The notes under the pieces were generated by a model. The model saw nothing but the letters and a program-made list of their open reading frames with translations, had not been told where the DNA came from and made no database searches. The position numbers and the translations under genes are program-made. A stretch of 64,000 nt of DNA, taken from the NCBI RefSeq assembly GCF_026212465.1, contig NC_080048.1, forward strand, positions 23,084,934-23,148,933, written 5' to 3'. Shown in pieces: positions 21,731-34,400 of the stretch; positions within the stretch are counted from its first letter, which is position 1; every line of letters begins with the position of its first letter. The stretch comes from Amaranthus tricolor. Lineage: Eukaryota; Streptophyta; Magnoliopsida; Caryophyllales; Amaranthaceae.

Positions 21731-23535
21731 GGTGCAGGAACCCATTCATCCTTGGGTTCCTTGTCGATAATATTTGAATCACATTTCTTAATCCATGTAC
21801 GTTCGACATAATTTTTATTTGCTTTGACATGCTGTTCCCTCTTTATACATTGATGTTTTAGGTGTCCACTTTTGCCACAGAAGGAACAGACTTTACTACT
21901 AGGAAGATCTACGTATACCTTTTTCTTTTTATCATTCTTAATAAAGCCTAGACCTTCTTTACTCTTGGTTTTAGCATCTAGAATCCATTTGGGAATTTCT
22001 TTGATTTTCCCTTTTCCTCTTAAGTTTATTTGATCTTTTAGGAACTTATTTTCCTTCTCACTTGATTCTAGTTTTAATTTTATTTCTTGAACTTCCGTGC
22101 TAAACTCATGAGTGGTTTTATCATTTTCAACCGATTTTAATCCTAACAATTTGCTTTGATTTAATTCAATATTAAGAGTGACAAATTCCTGTTTTAATTT
22201 CTCCAACTGCTCTTTCAAAATTATATTTTCATCTAATAAATCAAAAAATCTACTTTGTACATCGATTCTAAAGGAGTTTAGATATGAGATATGATCTTCA
22301 CTTAAGTTAAGATCTTTCTCAATCTGGAGACACTTAGCTGTTTTTTCATCTAGCTTTTCTTGTTTCTCTAAGAGTAATTTGATTAAATTGTTTTTACTCA
22401 TGTTGGACAGTTGTTTAGGAGATGGAACAGAAAGCATTACCTCTTTTTCTTCGGATTCTTCATGAGATGCCATGAGGCATAGGTTTGCTGTTTGCTCCTC
22501 AGCTGGAGCTTCTGTCTCAGCCTCGCTCTCCGTATCTCCCCAAGCTGCTATCATTGCTTTCCTAAAATCAGTTTTGAAATTACCCTTCTTATATTGTCTT
22601 CCAACTTCTCTTGCTTTTCCCTTGCCCTTCTCATTTTTCCATTGAGGGCAATCCTTGATGAAGTGTTCAGTGCTCCCACACTTGTGGCATTCAAAACTTG
22701 TCTTCACGTTCGTTGTTCCCTTCTCTTTGTTATTTCTTTGATTTCCATATCTTCTGTTCCTGAAGAATTTTTTGAATTTTCGTGCCAACAGTGCTGCTTC
22801 CTCTTCACCAGTTTCAGATTCATCGCTATCATCTGCTGCTAGAGCCAGTCCTTTGTTTCGGGAATTGTCAACTGTTCCCAAATGCAATTCATGGGTCATA
22901 AGAGAACCAGCCAGTTCTTCCAAACTGAACTTGGTGAAATCTTTGGACTCCTGAATGGCTGTTACCTTTGCTCTCCAGCGTTCGTCTTGAGGAAGACTCC
23001 TAAGCACTTTTCTAACTTGTTCATCAACGGGAATGATTCTACCAAGAGAGACTAACTCATTCGTAATATTCGTGAATCTAGTGAACATCTCTTGAATGTT
23101 TTCCCTAGGTTCCATGACGAATCTTTCATATTTGGACATCAGCAAATCAATCTTGGATCTCTTTACTTCACTAGTACCTTCATGGGTAACTTCGAGCATG
23201 TCCCAAATCTGCTTAGCGGTTTTGCAACCCATAATTCGATTGTGCTCATTTGGACCAAGCCCACAGTGAAGTAACTTAATAGCAAGAGCGTTCATTTCCA
23301 TCTTTTGAAAATCTTCTTTTTCATATTCAGTGATTGGTTTTGGAACAGCTTCATTGTTGGAGTTGATGGTCGTCACCTCAAAGTCTCCAATTTCAATGAC
23401 TCTCCAAACTTGATAGTTTTCGGCCTTTATGAAGATTTCCATTCTATTTTTCCAGTAAGTATAGAATTTCCCATCGAACATGGGTGGCCTTTGTGTGGAG
23501 TACCCCTCTTCCATGCGCTCGTTCATCTTCAACAT
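21721..23535 (-). CDS. gag: Gag of element 1 (604 aa)
   Basis: Capsid/nucleocapsid protein that packages element RNA. Residues about 70-220 match the copia-type Gag region (KSKIDLL-like and LRSLPQDERW-like segments). CCHC zinc knuckle 1 is C283-x2-C286-x4-H291-x4-C296. Residues about 381-505 form a long Leu/Lys/Glu coiled coil. Knuckle 2 is C550-x2-C553-x4-H558-x4-C563. A coiled coil between two knuckles in a ~600-aa Gag is typical of Sireviruses. The start at 23535 (MLKMNERMEE) lies only ~55 bases from the primer-binding site; the internal Met4 is an alternative, as element 2 aligns from MNERMEEG. It ends at TAG, in frame with pol. Confidence 0.92.
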   Translation of the reverse strand: MLKMNERMEEGYSTQRPPMFDGKFYTYWKNRMEIFIKAENYQVWRVIEIGDFEVTTINSNNEAVPKPITEYEKEDFQKMEMNALAIKLLHCGLGPNEHNRIMGCKTAKQIWDMLEVTHEGTSEVKRSKIDLLMSKYERFVMEPRENIQEMFTRFTNITNELVSLGRIIPVDEQVRKVLRSLPQDERWRAKVTAIQESKDFTKFSLEELAGSLMTHELHLGTVDNSRNKGLALAADDSDESETGEEEAALLARKFKKFFRNRRYGNQRNNKEKGTTNVKTSFECHKCGSTEHFIKDCPQWKNEKGKGKAREVGRQYKKGNFKTDFRKAMIAAWGDTESEAETEAPAEEQTANLCLMASHEESEEKEVMLSVPSPKQLSNMSKNNLIKLLLEKQEKLDEKTAKCLQIEKDLNLSEDHISYLNSFRIDVQSRFFDLLDENIILKEQLEKLKQEFVTLNIELNQSKLLGLKSVENDKTTHEFSTEVQEIKLKLESSEKENKFLKDQINLRGKGKIKEIPKWILDAKTKSKEGLGFIKNDKKKKVYVDLPSSKVCSFCGKSGHLKHQCIKREQHVKANKNYVERTWIKKCDSNIIDKEPKDEWVPAPNH

Positions 23536-23590
23536 CTTTCCAGGGAACAGGATACTGCTCTCAGGGTTTCCTGATTAAATGAGGAACAGG

Positions 23591-23602
23591 GCTCTGATAC
23601 CA
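23591..23602 (-). other. Primer-binding site of element 1 (initiator tRNA-Met)
   Basis: The minus strand reads TGGTATCAGAGC, the plant initiator-methionine tRNA 3'-end complement used by most Ty1-copia elements. Two bases (AT) separate it from the LTR at 23605. The leader to the gag ATG is very short. Confidence 0.95.
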
Positions 23603-23604
23603 AT

Positions 23605-24428
23605 TGTAGGAATGTTAATAGATGATCGAATGCAACAAGAGGGGGGATGAATTGTTGTGTTGTTAGTTTAAGAATTTTTGCTCAACTTTTTGCGGAATTA
23701 TATCAAGTAAAGAACAAAACTTAAACTTGAAAACGAAAAGAGAAATAATAAAGGAGACAAGAATTCTACGTGGAAACCTTCTTGGCCTAATAAGAAGGAA
23801 AAACCACGACCCCCCGGGATTTCAAAATTCTCACTATGTTAAGACAATCAATTACAATTACACATAACAATAATTTGCTTCACTTGAAGCTTCTCAATTC
23901 TCTAAGTGCTTTACTCAAAGCTTCTCTACTTTGGCCTAATTCTCTCTTCTATTCTCTCCTTCTCTTTCTCTTCTTCACGATTCTCTCTTCGACTACCCTT
24001 AGACTTCCCACAAGTCTAATTACAACAATAACACTCAATTACCCTTTACAAGGCCAATTCATAAAGATCAAAATGAAATAGTTTCTTTAAGAGAAATATT
24101 ATGAATTAATTGGCATTAAAAACTTAGAATATTTTTCTCAAATAAATCTCCCTTTTGATGGACACTCTTAATTCATGCATACCCATCTGAACCGTAAGTT
24201 CCCTCTTTTAAAAGAGTAACAGCAAGCAGTGCACTCAGCCCATGTTCTCCAGGAGCTGCACATATCCCACGTTCTCCATAACTAACTTACTCCCAAAGAA
24301 AACGGGAAGTTAGTTAATAGGTAAGAGTGGAATGTAACTGCTGTATGCACGGTTAAAACATCATGGGTCAAGGAGATCCTAAATTGTAGGAGACCAATTC
24401 AAAGTAGAGAACAAATCTCTTGAATTCC
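23605..24428 (-). repeat. 5' LTR of element 1, truncated (824 of 1255 bp)
   Basis: Matches 14246-15069 with about 9 substitutions. Homology stops after GAATTCC at 24428 and satellite begins at once (TAGTATATGACTATTATT). The lost 431 bp is the transcript-sense 5' end of U3, together with any target duplication. Satellite phase also jumps: the left flank stops about 240 bp after the monomer reference point and the right flank resumes about 722 bp after it. One deletion removing 431 bp of LTR plus ~482 bp of satellite (modulo 878) would explain both. Confidence 0.88.
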
Positions 24429-27400
24429 TAGTATATGACTATTATTTTCAATTCTAACCATTTCAGCACAATAATATATGCCAAATAGTGTTGTTTGCCA
24501 AGTTTGGTGCATAACAAACCATGTTTGACCTACTTTACGCGCGAAATTGACTAAAACGCTTAAAAATCCTTAAAATCGCAACTTAACACCTAATTTCTAC
24601 CATATGACTATTATTTTCAATTCTAACCATTTCAACACAACAATACATGCCAAATAGTCTTGTGTGCGAAGTTTCGTGCATAACAAACCAATTTTGACCT
24701 ACTTTACGCGCGAAATTGACACAGCAGCAAACTAGTGACCAGACCACCTTGCACGACACGTGGAGACCAAACCTATGCATCCAGGACCTAGGCTAAAGTT
24801 GAAATGGAATCTTGGTACTTGGATCTAGCTATCAAGGTCCTAAAACCATTCTAACAATCCCCGTGGACTCCTAGAAGCTGAGCTGAAAGAGGGCTGCTCG
24901 ACAGTTTGCTAGATCAGAATTTTGTTTAAGTGTTTGTGGTTGTTTCGTGTTCTTTTAATGATCATTTGTAGTTTTTGACTGTGTCAGTAATAAAAGTTTA
25001 CGCACAACATTAATCCTTGCATAACCAAGGCCTTAATCAGCCCCGATTTCGCATCAAAACCAAGTTTGTGTACTTTACGCGCGAAATTGAAAAAAACGCT
25101 TTAAAACCCATAAAATCGCAACTTAACTTCTAATTTCTAGCATATGGCTATTATTTTAAATTCTAACCATTTCAACACAATAATATATGCCAAACAGTGT
25201 TGTGTGCCAAGTTTCGTGCATAACAAACAAAGTTTGAGCTTCTTTACGCGCGAAATTGACAAAAACGCTTAAAAACCTTTAAAATCGCAACTTAACTTCT
25301 AATTTCTAGCATATGACTATTATTTTCAATTCTAACCATTTCAACACAATATAATATGCCAAATAGTGTTGTGTGCCAAGTTTCGTGCATAACAAACCAT
25401 TTTTGACCTACTTTACGCGCGAAAATGATAAAAACGCTTAAAAATCATTAAAATCGCAACTTAACACCTAATTTCTACCATATGACTATTATTTTCAATT
25501 CTAACCATTTCAACACTATAATACATGCCAAATAGTCTTGTCTGCGAAGCTTCGTGCATAACAAACCAATTTTGACCTACTTTACGCGCGAAATTGTCAC
25601 AGCAGCAAACTAGTGACCATACCACCTTGCATGACACGTGGAGACCAAACCTATGCATCCAGGACCTAGGCTAAAGTGGAAATTGAATCTTGGTACTTGG
25701 ATCTAGCTATCAAGTTCCTAAAACCATTCTAACAATCCCCGTGGACTCCTAGAAGCTGAGCTGAAGGAGGGCTGCTCGACAGTTTGCTAGATCAGAATTT
25801 TGTTTAAGTGTTTGTGGTTGTTTCGTGTTCTTTTCATGATCATTTGTAGTTTTTAACTGTGTCATTAATCAAAGCTTACGCACAGCATTAATACTTGCAT
25901 AACCAAAGCCTTAATCTGACCCGGTTTCGCATCAAAACCAAGTTTGAGTACTTTACGCGCGAAATGGAAAAAAACGCTTTAAAACCCGTAAAATCGCAAC
26001 TTAACTTCTAATTTCTAGCATATGGCTATTATTTTCAATTCTAACCATTTCAAAACAATTATATCTGCCAAATAGTGTTGTGTGCAAAGTTTCGTTCATA
26101 ACAAACAATGTTTGAGCTACTTTACGCGCGAAATTGAAAAAAACGCTTCAAAACCCTTAAAATCGCAACTTAACTTCTAATTTCTACCATATGACTATTA
26201 TTTTCAATTCTAACCATTTCAGCACAATAATATATGCCAAATAGTGTTGTTTTCCAAGTTTCGTGCATAACAAACCATGTTTGACCTACTTTACGCGCGA
26301 AATTGACAAAAACGCTTAAAAATCCTTAAAAGCGCAACTTAACACCTAATTTCTACCATATGACTATTATTTTCAATTCTAACCATTTCAACACAACAAT
26401 ACATGCCAAATAGTCTTGTGTGCGAAGTTTCGTGCATAACAAACCAATTTTGACCTACTTTACGCGCGAAATTGACACAGCAGCAAACTAGTGACCAGAC
26501 CACCTTGCACGACACGTGGAGACCAAACCTATGCATCCAGGACCTAGGCTAAAGTTGAAATGGAATCTTGGTACTTGGATCTAGCTATCAAGGTCCTAAA
26601 ACCATTCTAACAATCCCCGTGGACTCCTAGAAGCTGAGCTGAAAGAGGGCTGCTCGACAGTTTGCTAGATCAGAATTTTGTTTAAGTGTTTGTGGTTGTT
26701 TCGTGTTCTTTTAATGATCATTTGTAGTTTTTGACTGTGTCATTAATCAAATCTTACGCACAACATTAATCCTTGCATAATCAAGGCCTTAATTAGCCCT
26801 TATTTCGCATCAAAACCAAGTTTGAGTACTTTACGCGCGAAATTGAAAAAAACGCTTTAAAACCCATAAAATCGCAACTTAACTTCTAATTTCTAGCATA
26901 TGGCTATTTTTTTCAATTCTAACCATTTCAACACAATAATATATGCCAAACAGTTTTGTGTGCCAAGTTTCGTGCATAACAAACAAAGTTTGAGCTTCTT
27001 TACGCGCGAAATTGACAAAAACGCTTAAAAACCCTTAAAATCGCAACTTAACTTCTAATTTCTAGTATATGACTATTATTTTAAATTCTAACCATTTCAG
27101 CACAATAATATATGCCAAATAGTGTTGTTTGCCAAGTTTCGTGCATAACAAACCATGTTTGACCTACTTTACGCGCGAAATTGACTAAAACGCTTAAAAA
27201 TCCTTAAAATCGCAACTTAACACCTAATTTCTACCATATGACTATTATTTTCAATTCTAACCATTTCAACACAACAATACATGCCAAATAGTCTTGTGTG
27301 CGAAGTTTCGTGCATAACAAACCAATTTTGACCTACTTTACGCGCGAAATTGACACAGCAGCAAACTAGTGACCAGACCACCTTGCACGACACGTGGAGA

Positions 27401-27929
27401 CCAAACCTATGCATCCAGGACCTAGGCTAAAGTTGAAATGGAATCTTGGTACTTGGATCTAGCTATCAAGGTCCTAAAACCATTCTAACAATCCCCGTGG
27501 ACTCCTAGAAGCTGAGCTGAAAGAGGGCTGCTCGACAGTTTGCTAGATCAGAATTTTGTTTAAGTGTTGTGGTTGTTTCGTGTTCTTTTAATGTTCATTT
27601 GTAGTTTTTGACTGTGTCATTAATAAAAGTTTACGCACAACATTAATCCTTGCATAACCAAGGCCTTAATCAGCCCCGATTTCGCATCAAAACCAAGTTT
27701 GTGTACTTTACGCGCGAAATTGAAAAAAACGCTTTAAAACCCATAAAATCGCAACTTAACTTCTAATTTCTAGCATATGGCTATTATTTTAAATTCTAAC
27801 CATTTCAACACAATAATATATGCCAAACAGTGTTGTGTGCCAAGTTTCGTGCATAACAAACAAAGTTTGAGCTTCTTTACGCGCGAAATTGACAAAAACG
27901 CTTAAAAACCCTTAAAATCGCAACTTAAC

Positions 27930-30900
27930 TTCTAATTTCTAGCATATGACTATTATTTTAAATTCTAACCATTTCAACACAATAATATATGCCAAATAGT
28001 GTTGTGTGCCAAGTTTCGTGCATAACAAACCATTTTTGACCTACTTTACGCGCGAAATTGATAAAAACGCTTAAAAATCATTAAAATCGCAACTTAACAC
28101 CTAATTTCTACCATATGACTATTATTTTCAATTCTAACCATTTCAACACAATAATACATGCCAAATAGTCTTGTCTGCGAAGCTTCGTGCATAACAAACC
28201 TATTTTGACCTACTTTACGCGCGAAATTGTCACAGCAGCAAACTAGTGACCATACCACCTTGCACGACACGTGGAGACCAAACCTATGCATCCAGGACCT
28301 AGGCTAAAGTGGAAATTGAATCTTGGTACTTGGATCTAGCTATCAAGTTCCTAAAACCATTCTAACAATCCCCGTGGACTCCTAGAAGCTAAGCTGAAGG
28401 AGGGCTGCTCGACAGTTTGCTAGATCAGAATTTTGTTTAAGTGTTTGTGGTTGTTTCGTGTTCTTTTCATGATCATTTGTAGTTTTTGACTGTGTCATTA
28501 ATCAAAGCTTACGCACAACATTAATCCTTGCATAACCAAAGCCTTAATCTGACCCGGTTTCGCATCAAAACCAAGTTTGAGTACTTTACGCGCGAAATGG
28601 AAAAAAACGCTTTAAAACCCATAAAATCGCAACTTAACTTCTAATTTCTAGCATATGGCTATTATTTTCAATTCTAACCATTTCAACACAATTATATCTG
28701 CCAAATAGTGTTGTGTGCAAAGTTTCGTTCATAACAAACAATGTTTGAGCTACTTTACGCGCGAAATTGAAAAAAACGCTTCAAAACCCTTAAAATCGCA
28801 ACTTAACTTCTAATTTCTACCATATGACTATTATTTTCAATTCTAACCATTTCAGCACAATAATATATGCCAAATAGTGTTGTTTTCCAAGTTTCGTGCA
28901 TAACAAACCATGTTTGACCTACTTTACGCGCGAAATTGACAAAAACGCTTAAAAATCCTTAAAAGCGCAACTTAACACCTAATTTCTACCATATGACTAT
29001 TATTTTCAATTCTAACCATTTCAACACAACAATACATGCCAAATAGTCTTGTGTGCGAAGTTTCGTGCATAACAAACCAATTTTGACCTACTTTACGCGC
29101 GAAATTGACACAGCAGCAAACTAGTGACCAGACCACCTTGCACGACACGTGGAGACCAAACCTATGCATTCAGGACCTAGGCTAAAGTTGAAATGGAATC
29201 TTGGTACTTGGATCTAGCTATCAAGGTCCTAAAACCATTCTAACAATCCCCGTGGACTCCTAGAAGCTGAGCTGAAAGAGGGTTGCTCGACAGTTTGCTA
29301 GATCAGAATTTTGTTTAAGTGTTTGTGGTTGTTTCGTGTTCTTTTAATGATCATTTGTAGTTTTTGACTGTGTCATTAATAAAAGTTTACGCACAACATT
29401 AATCCTTGCATAACCAAGGCGTTAATCAGCCCCGATTTCGCATCAAAACCAAGTTTGTGTACTTTACGCGCGAAATTGAAAAAAACGCTTTAAAACCCAT
29501 AAAATCGCAACTTAACTTCTAATTTCTAGCATATGGCTATTATTTTAAATTCTAACCATTTCAACACAATAATATATGCCAAACAGTGTTGTGTGCCAAG
29601 TTTCGTGCATAACAAACAAAGTTTGAGCTTCTTTACGCGCGAAATTGACAAAAACGCTTAAAAACCCTTAAAATCGCAACTTAACTTCTAATTTCTAGCA
29701 TATGACTATTATTTTAAATTCTAACCATTTCAACACAATAATATATGCCAAATAGTGTTGTGTGCCAAGTTTCGTGCATAACAAACCATTTTTGACCTAC
29801 TTTACGCGCGAAATTGATAAAAACGCTTAAAAATCATTAAAATCGCAACTTAACACCTAATTTCTACCATATGACTATTATTTTCAATTCTAACCATTTC
29901 AACACAATAATACATGCCAAATAGTCTTGTCTGCGAAGCTTCGTGCATAACAAACCTATTTTGACCTACTTTACGCGCGAAATTGTCACAGCAGCAAACT
30001 AGTGACCATACCACCTTGCACGACACGTGGAGACCAAACCTATGCATCCAGGACCTAGGCTAAAGTGGAAATTGAATCTTGGTACTTGGATCTAGCTATC
30101 AAGTTCCTAAAACCATTCTAACAATCCCCGTGGACTCCTAGAAGCTGAGCTGAAGGAGGGCTGCTCGACAGTTTGCTAGATCAGAATTTTGTTTAAGTGT
30201 TTGTGGTTGTTTCGTGTTCTTTTCATGATCATTTGTAGTTTTTGACTGTGTCATTAATCAAAGCTTACGCACAACATTAATCCTTGCATAACCAAAGCCT
30301 TAATCTGACCCGGTTTCGCATCAAAACCAAGTTTGAGTACTTTACGCGCGAAATGGAAAAAAACGCTTTAAAACCCATAAAATCGCAACTTAACTTCTAA
30401 TTTCTAGCATATGGCTATTATTTTCAATTCTAACCATTTCAACACAATTATATCTGCCAAATAGTGTTGTGTGCAAAGTTTCGTTCATAACAAACAATGT
30501 TTGAGCTACTTTACGCGCGAAATTGAAAAAAACGCTTCAAAACCCTTAAAATCGCAACTTAACTTCTAATTTCTACCATATGACTATTATTTTCAATTCT
30601 AACCATTTCAGCACAATAATATATGCCAAATAGTGTTGTTTTCCAAGTTTCGTGCATAACAAACCATGTTTGACCTACTTTACGCGCGAAATTGACAAAA
30701 ACGCTTAAAAATCCTTAAAAGCGCAACTTAACACCTAATTTCTACCATATGACTATTATTTTCAATTCTAACCATTTCAACACAACAATACATGCCAAAT
30801 AGTCTTGTGTGCGAAGTTTCGTGCATAACAAACCAATTTTGACCTACTTTACGCGCGAAATTGACACAGCAGCAAACTAGTGACCAGACCACCTTGCACG

Positions 30901-31430
30901 ACACGTGGAGACCAAACCTATGCATTCAGGACCTAGGCTAAAGTTGAAATGGAATCTTGGTACTTGGATCTAGCTATCAAGGTCCTAAAACCATTCTAAC
31001 AATCCCCGTGGACTCCTAGAAGCTGAGCTGAAAGAGGGTTGCTCGACAGTTTGCTAGATCAGAATTTTGTTTAAGTGTTTGTGGTTGTTTCGTGTTCTTT
31101 TAATGATCATTTGTAGTTTTTGACTGCGTCATTAATAAAAGTTTACGCACAACATTAATCCTTGCATAACCAAGGCGTTAATCAGCCCCGATTTCGCATC
31201 AAAACCAAGTTTGTGTACTTTACGCGCGAAATTGAAAAAAACGCTTTAAAACCCATAAAATCGCAACTTAACTTCTAATTTCTAGCATATGGCTATTATT
31301 TTAAATTCTAACCATTTCAACACAATAATATATGCCAAACAGTGTTGTGTGCCAAGTTTCGTGCATAACAAACAAAGTTTGAGCTTCTTTACGCGCGAAA
31401 TTGACAAAAACGCTTAAAAACCTTTAAAAT
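27930..31430. repeat. Two-monomer higher-order repeat (period ~1756 bp)
   Basis: Two near-identical dimers, about 27930-29685 and 29686-31430. Each pairs a monomer bearing AACCTATTTTGACC with one bearing the GCATTCAGG variant. The next dimer-like unit is interrupted by a third class at about 31606, where the array turns into a trimer. Confidence 0.75.
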
Positions 31431-31439
31431 CGCAACTTA

Positions 31440-34400
31440 ACTTCTAATTTCTAGCATATGACTATTATTTTCAATTCTAACCATTTCAACACAATATAAT
31501 ATGCCAAATAGTGTTGTGTGCCAAGTTTCGTGCATAACAAACCATTTTTGACCTACTTTACGCGCGAAAATGATAAAAACGCTTAAAAATCATTAAAATC
31601 GCAACTTAACACCTAATTTCTACCATATGACTATTATTTTCAATTCTAACCATTTCAACACAATAATACATGTCATATAGTCTTGTCTGCGAAGCTTCGT
31701 GCATAACAAACCAATTTTGACCTACTTTACGCGCGAAATTGTCACAGCAGCAAACTAGTGACCATACCACCTTGCATGACACGTGGAGACCAAACCTATG
31801 CATCCAGGACCTAGGCTAAAGTGGAAATTGAATCTTGGTACTTGGATCTAGCTATCAAGGTCCTAAAACCATTCTAACAATCCCCGTGGACTCCTAGAAG
31901 CTGAGCTGAAAGAGGGCTGCTCGACAGTTTGCTAGATCAGAATTTTGTTTAAGTGTTGTGGTTGTTTCGTGTTCTTTTAATGTTCATTTGTAGTTTTTGA
32001 CTGTGTCATTAATAAAATTTTACGCACAACATTAATCCTTGCATAACCAAGGCCTTAATCAGCCCCGATTTCGCATCAAAACCAAGTTTGTGTACTTTAC
32101 GCGCGAAATTGAAAAAAACGCTTTAAAACCCATAAAATCGCAACTTAACTTCTAATTTCTAGCATATGGCTATTATTTTAAATTCTAACCATTTCAACAC
32201 AATAATATATGCCAAACAGTGTTGTGTGCCAAGTTTCGTGCATAACAAACAAAGTTTGCGCTTCTTTACGCGCGAAATTGACAAAAACGCTTAAAAACCC
32301 TTAAAATCGCAACTTAACTTCTAATTTCTAGCATATGACTATTATTTTAAATTCTAACCATTTCAACACAATAATATATGCCAAATAGTGTTGTGTGCCA
32401 AGTTTCGTGCATAACAAAACATTTTTGACCTACTTTACGCGCGAAATTGATAAAAACGCTTAAAAATCATTAAAATCGCAACTTAACACCTAATTTCTAC
32501 CATATGACTATTATTTTCAATTCTAACCATTTCAACACAATAATACATGCCAAATAGTCTTGTCTGCGAAGCTTCGTGCATAACAAACCTATTTTGACCT
32601 ACTTTACGCGCGAAATTGTCACAGCAGCAAACTAGTGACCATACCACCTTGCACGACACGTGGAGACCAAACCTATGCATCCAGGACCTAGGCTAAAGTG
32701 GAAATTGAATCTTGGTACTTGGATCTAGCTATCAAGTTCCTAAAACCATTCTAACAATCCCCGTGGACTCCTAGAAGCTGAGCTGAAGGAGGGCTGCTCG
32801 ACAGTTTGCTAGATCAGAATTTTGTTTAAGTGTTTGTGGTTGTTTCGTGTTCTTTTCATGATCATTTGTAGTTTTTGACTGTGTCATTAATCAAAGCTTA
32901 CGCACAACATTAATCCTTGCATAACCAAAGCCTTAATCTGACCCGGTTTCGCATCAAAACCAAGTTTGAGTACTTTACGCGCGAAATGGAAAAAAAACGC
33001 TTTAAAACCCATAAAATCGCAACTTAACTTCTAATTTCTAGCATATGGCTATTATTTTCAATTCTAACCATTTCAACACAATTATATCTGCCAAATAGTG
33101 TTGTGTGCAAAGTTTCGTTCATAACAAACAATGTTTGAGCTACTTTACGCGCGAAATTGAAAAAAACGCTTCAAAACCCTTAAAATCGCAACTTAACTTC
33201 TAATTTCTACCATATGACTATTATTTTCAATTCTAACCATTTCAGCACAATCATATATGCCAAATAGTGTTGTTTTCCAAGTTTCGTGCATAACAAACCA
33301 TGTTTGACCTACTTTACGCGCGAAATTGACAAAAACGCTTAAAAATCCTTAAAAGCGCAACTTAACACCTAATTTCTACCATATGACTATTATTTTCAAT
33401 TCTAACCATTTCAACACAACAATACATGCCAAATAGTCTTGTGTGCGAAGTTTCGTGCATAACAAACCAATTTTGACCTACTTTACGCGCGAAATTGACA
33501 CAGCAGCAAACTAGTGACCAGACCACCTTGCACGACACGTGGAGACCAAACCTATGCATTCAGGACCTAGGCTAAAGTTGAAATGGAATCTTGGTACTTG
33601 GATCTAGCTATCAAGGTCCTAAAACCATTCTAACCATCCCCGTGGACTCCTAGAAGCTGAGCTGAAAGAGGGCTGCTCGACAGTTTGCTAGATCAGAATT
33701 TTGTTTAAGTGTTTGTGGTTGTTTCGTGTTCTTTTAATGATCATTTGTAGTTTTTGACTGTGTCATTAATAAAAGTTTACGCACAACATTAATCCTTGCA
33801 TAACCAAGGCGTTAATCAGCCCCGATTTCGCATCAAAACCAAGTTTGTGTACTTTACGCGCGAAATTGAAAAAAACGCTTTAAAACCCATAAAATCGCAA
33901 CTTAACTTCTAATTTCTAGCATATGGCTATTATTTTAAATTCTAACCATTTCAACACAATAATATATGCCAAACAGTGTTGTTTGCCAAGTTTCGTGCAT
34001 AACAAACAAAGTTTGAGCTTCTTTACGCGCGAAATTGACAAAAACGCTTAAAAACCTTTAAAATCGCAACTTAACTTCTAATTTCTAGCATATGACTATT
34101 ATTTTCAATTCTAACCATTTCAACACAATATAATATGCCAAATAGTGTTGTGTGCCAAGTTTCGTGCATAACAAACCATTTTTGACCTACTTTACGCGCG
34201 AAAATGATAAAAACGCTTAAAAATCATTAAAATCGCAACTTAACACCTAATTTCTACCATATGACTATTATTTTCAATTCTAACCATTTCAACACAATAA
34301 TACATGTCATATAGTCTTGTCTGCGAAGCTTCGTGCATAACAAACCAATTTTGACCTACTTTACGCGCGAAATTGTCACAGCAGCAAACTAGTGACCATA

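Larger units (their letters stand above)
14246..24428 (-). mobile_element. Sirevirus-type Ty1-copia retrotransposon, element 1 (5' LTR truncated)
   Basis: LTR retrotransposon on the minus strand, inserted in a satellite monomer. In transcript order it has a truncated 5' LTR (24428 down to 23605), a primer-binding site at 23602-23591, gag, pol, an env-like ORF, a polypurine tract at about 15512-15501, and a complete 3' LTR (15500-14246). Protease-integrase-RT-RNase H order is diagnostic of Ty1-copia. The long Gag with a coiled coil between two zinc knuckles and the extra ORF after pol indicate the Sirevirus (SIRE/Maximus) lineage. The LTR copies differ by about 9 substitutions in 824 aligned bases, counted by eye. 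All three ORFs are open, but the missing start of the 5' U3 argues against normal autonomous transcription. The left flank is TTGGA; no matching right-hand duplication remains. Confidence 0.93.
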
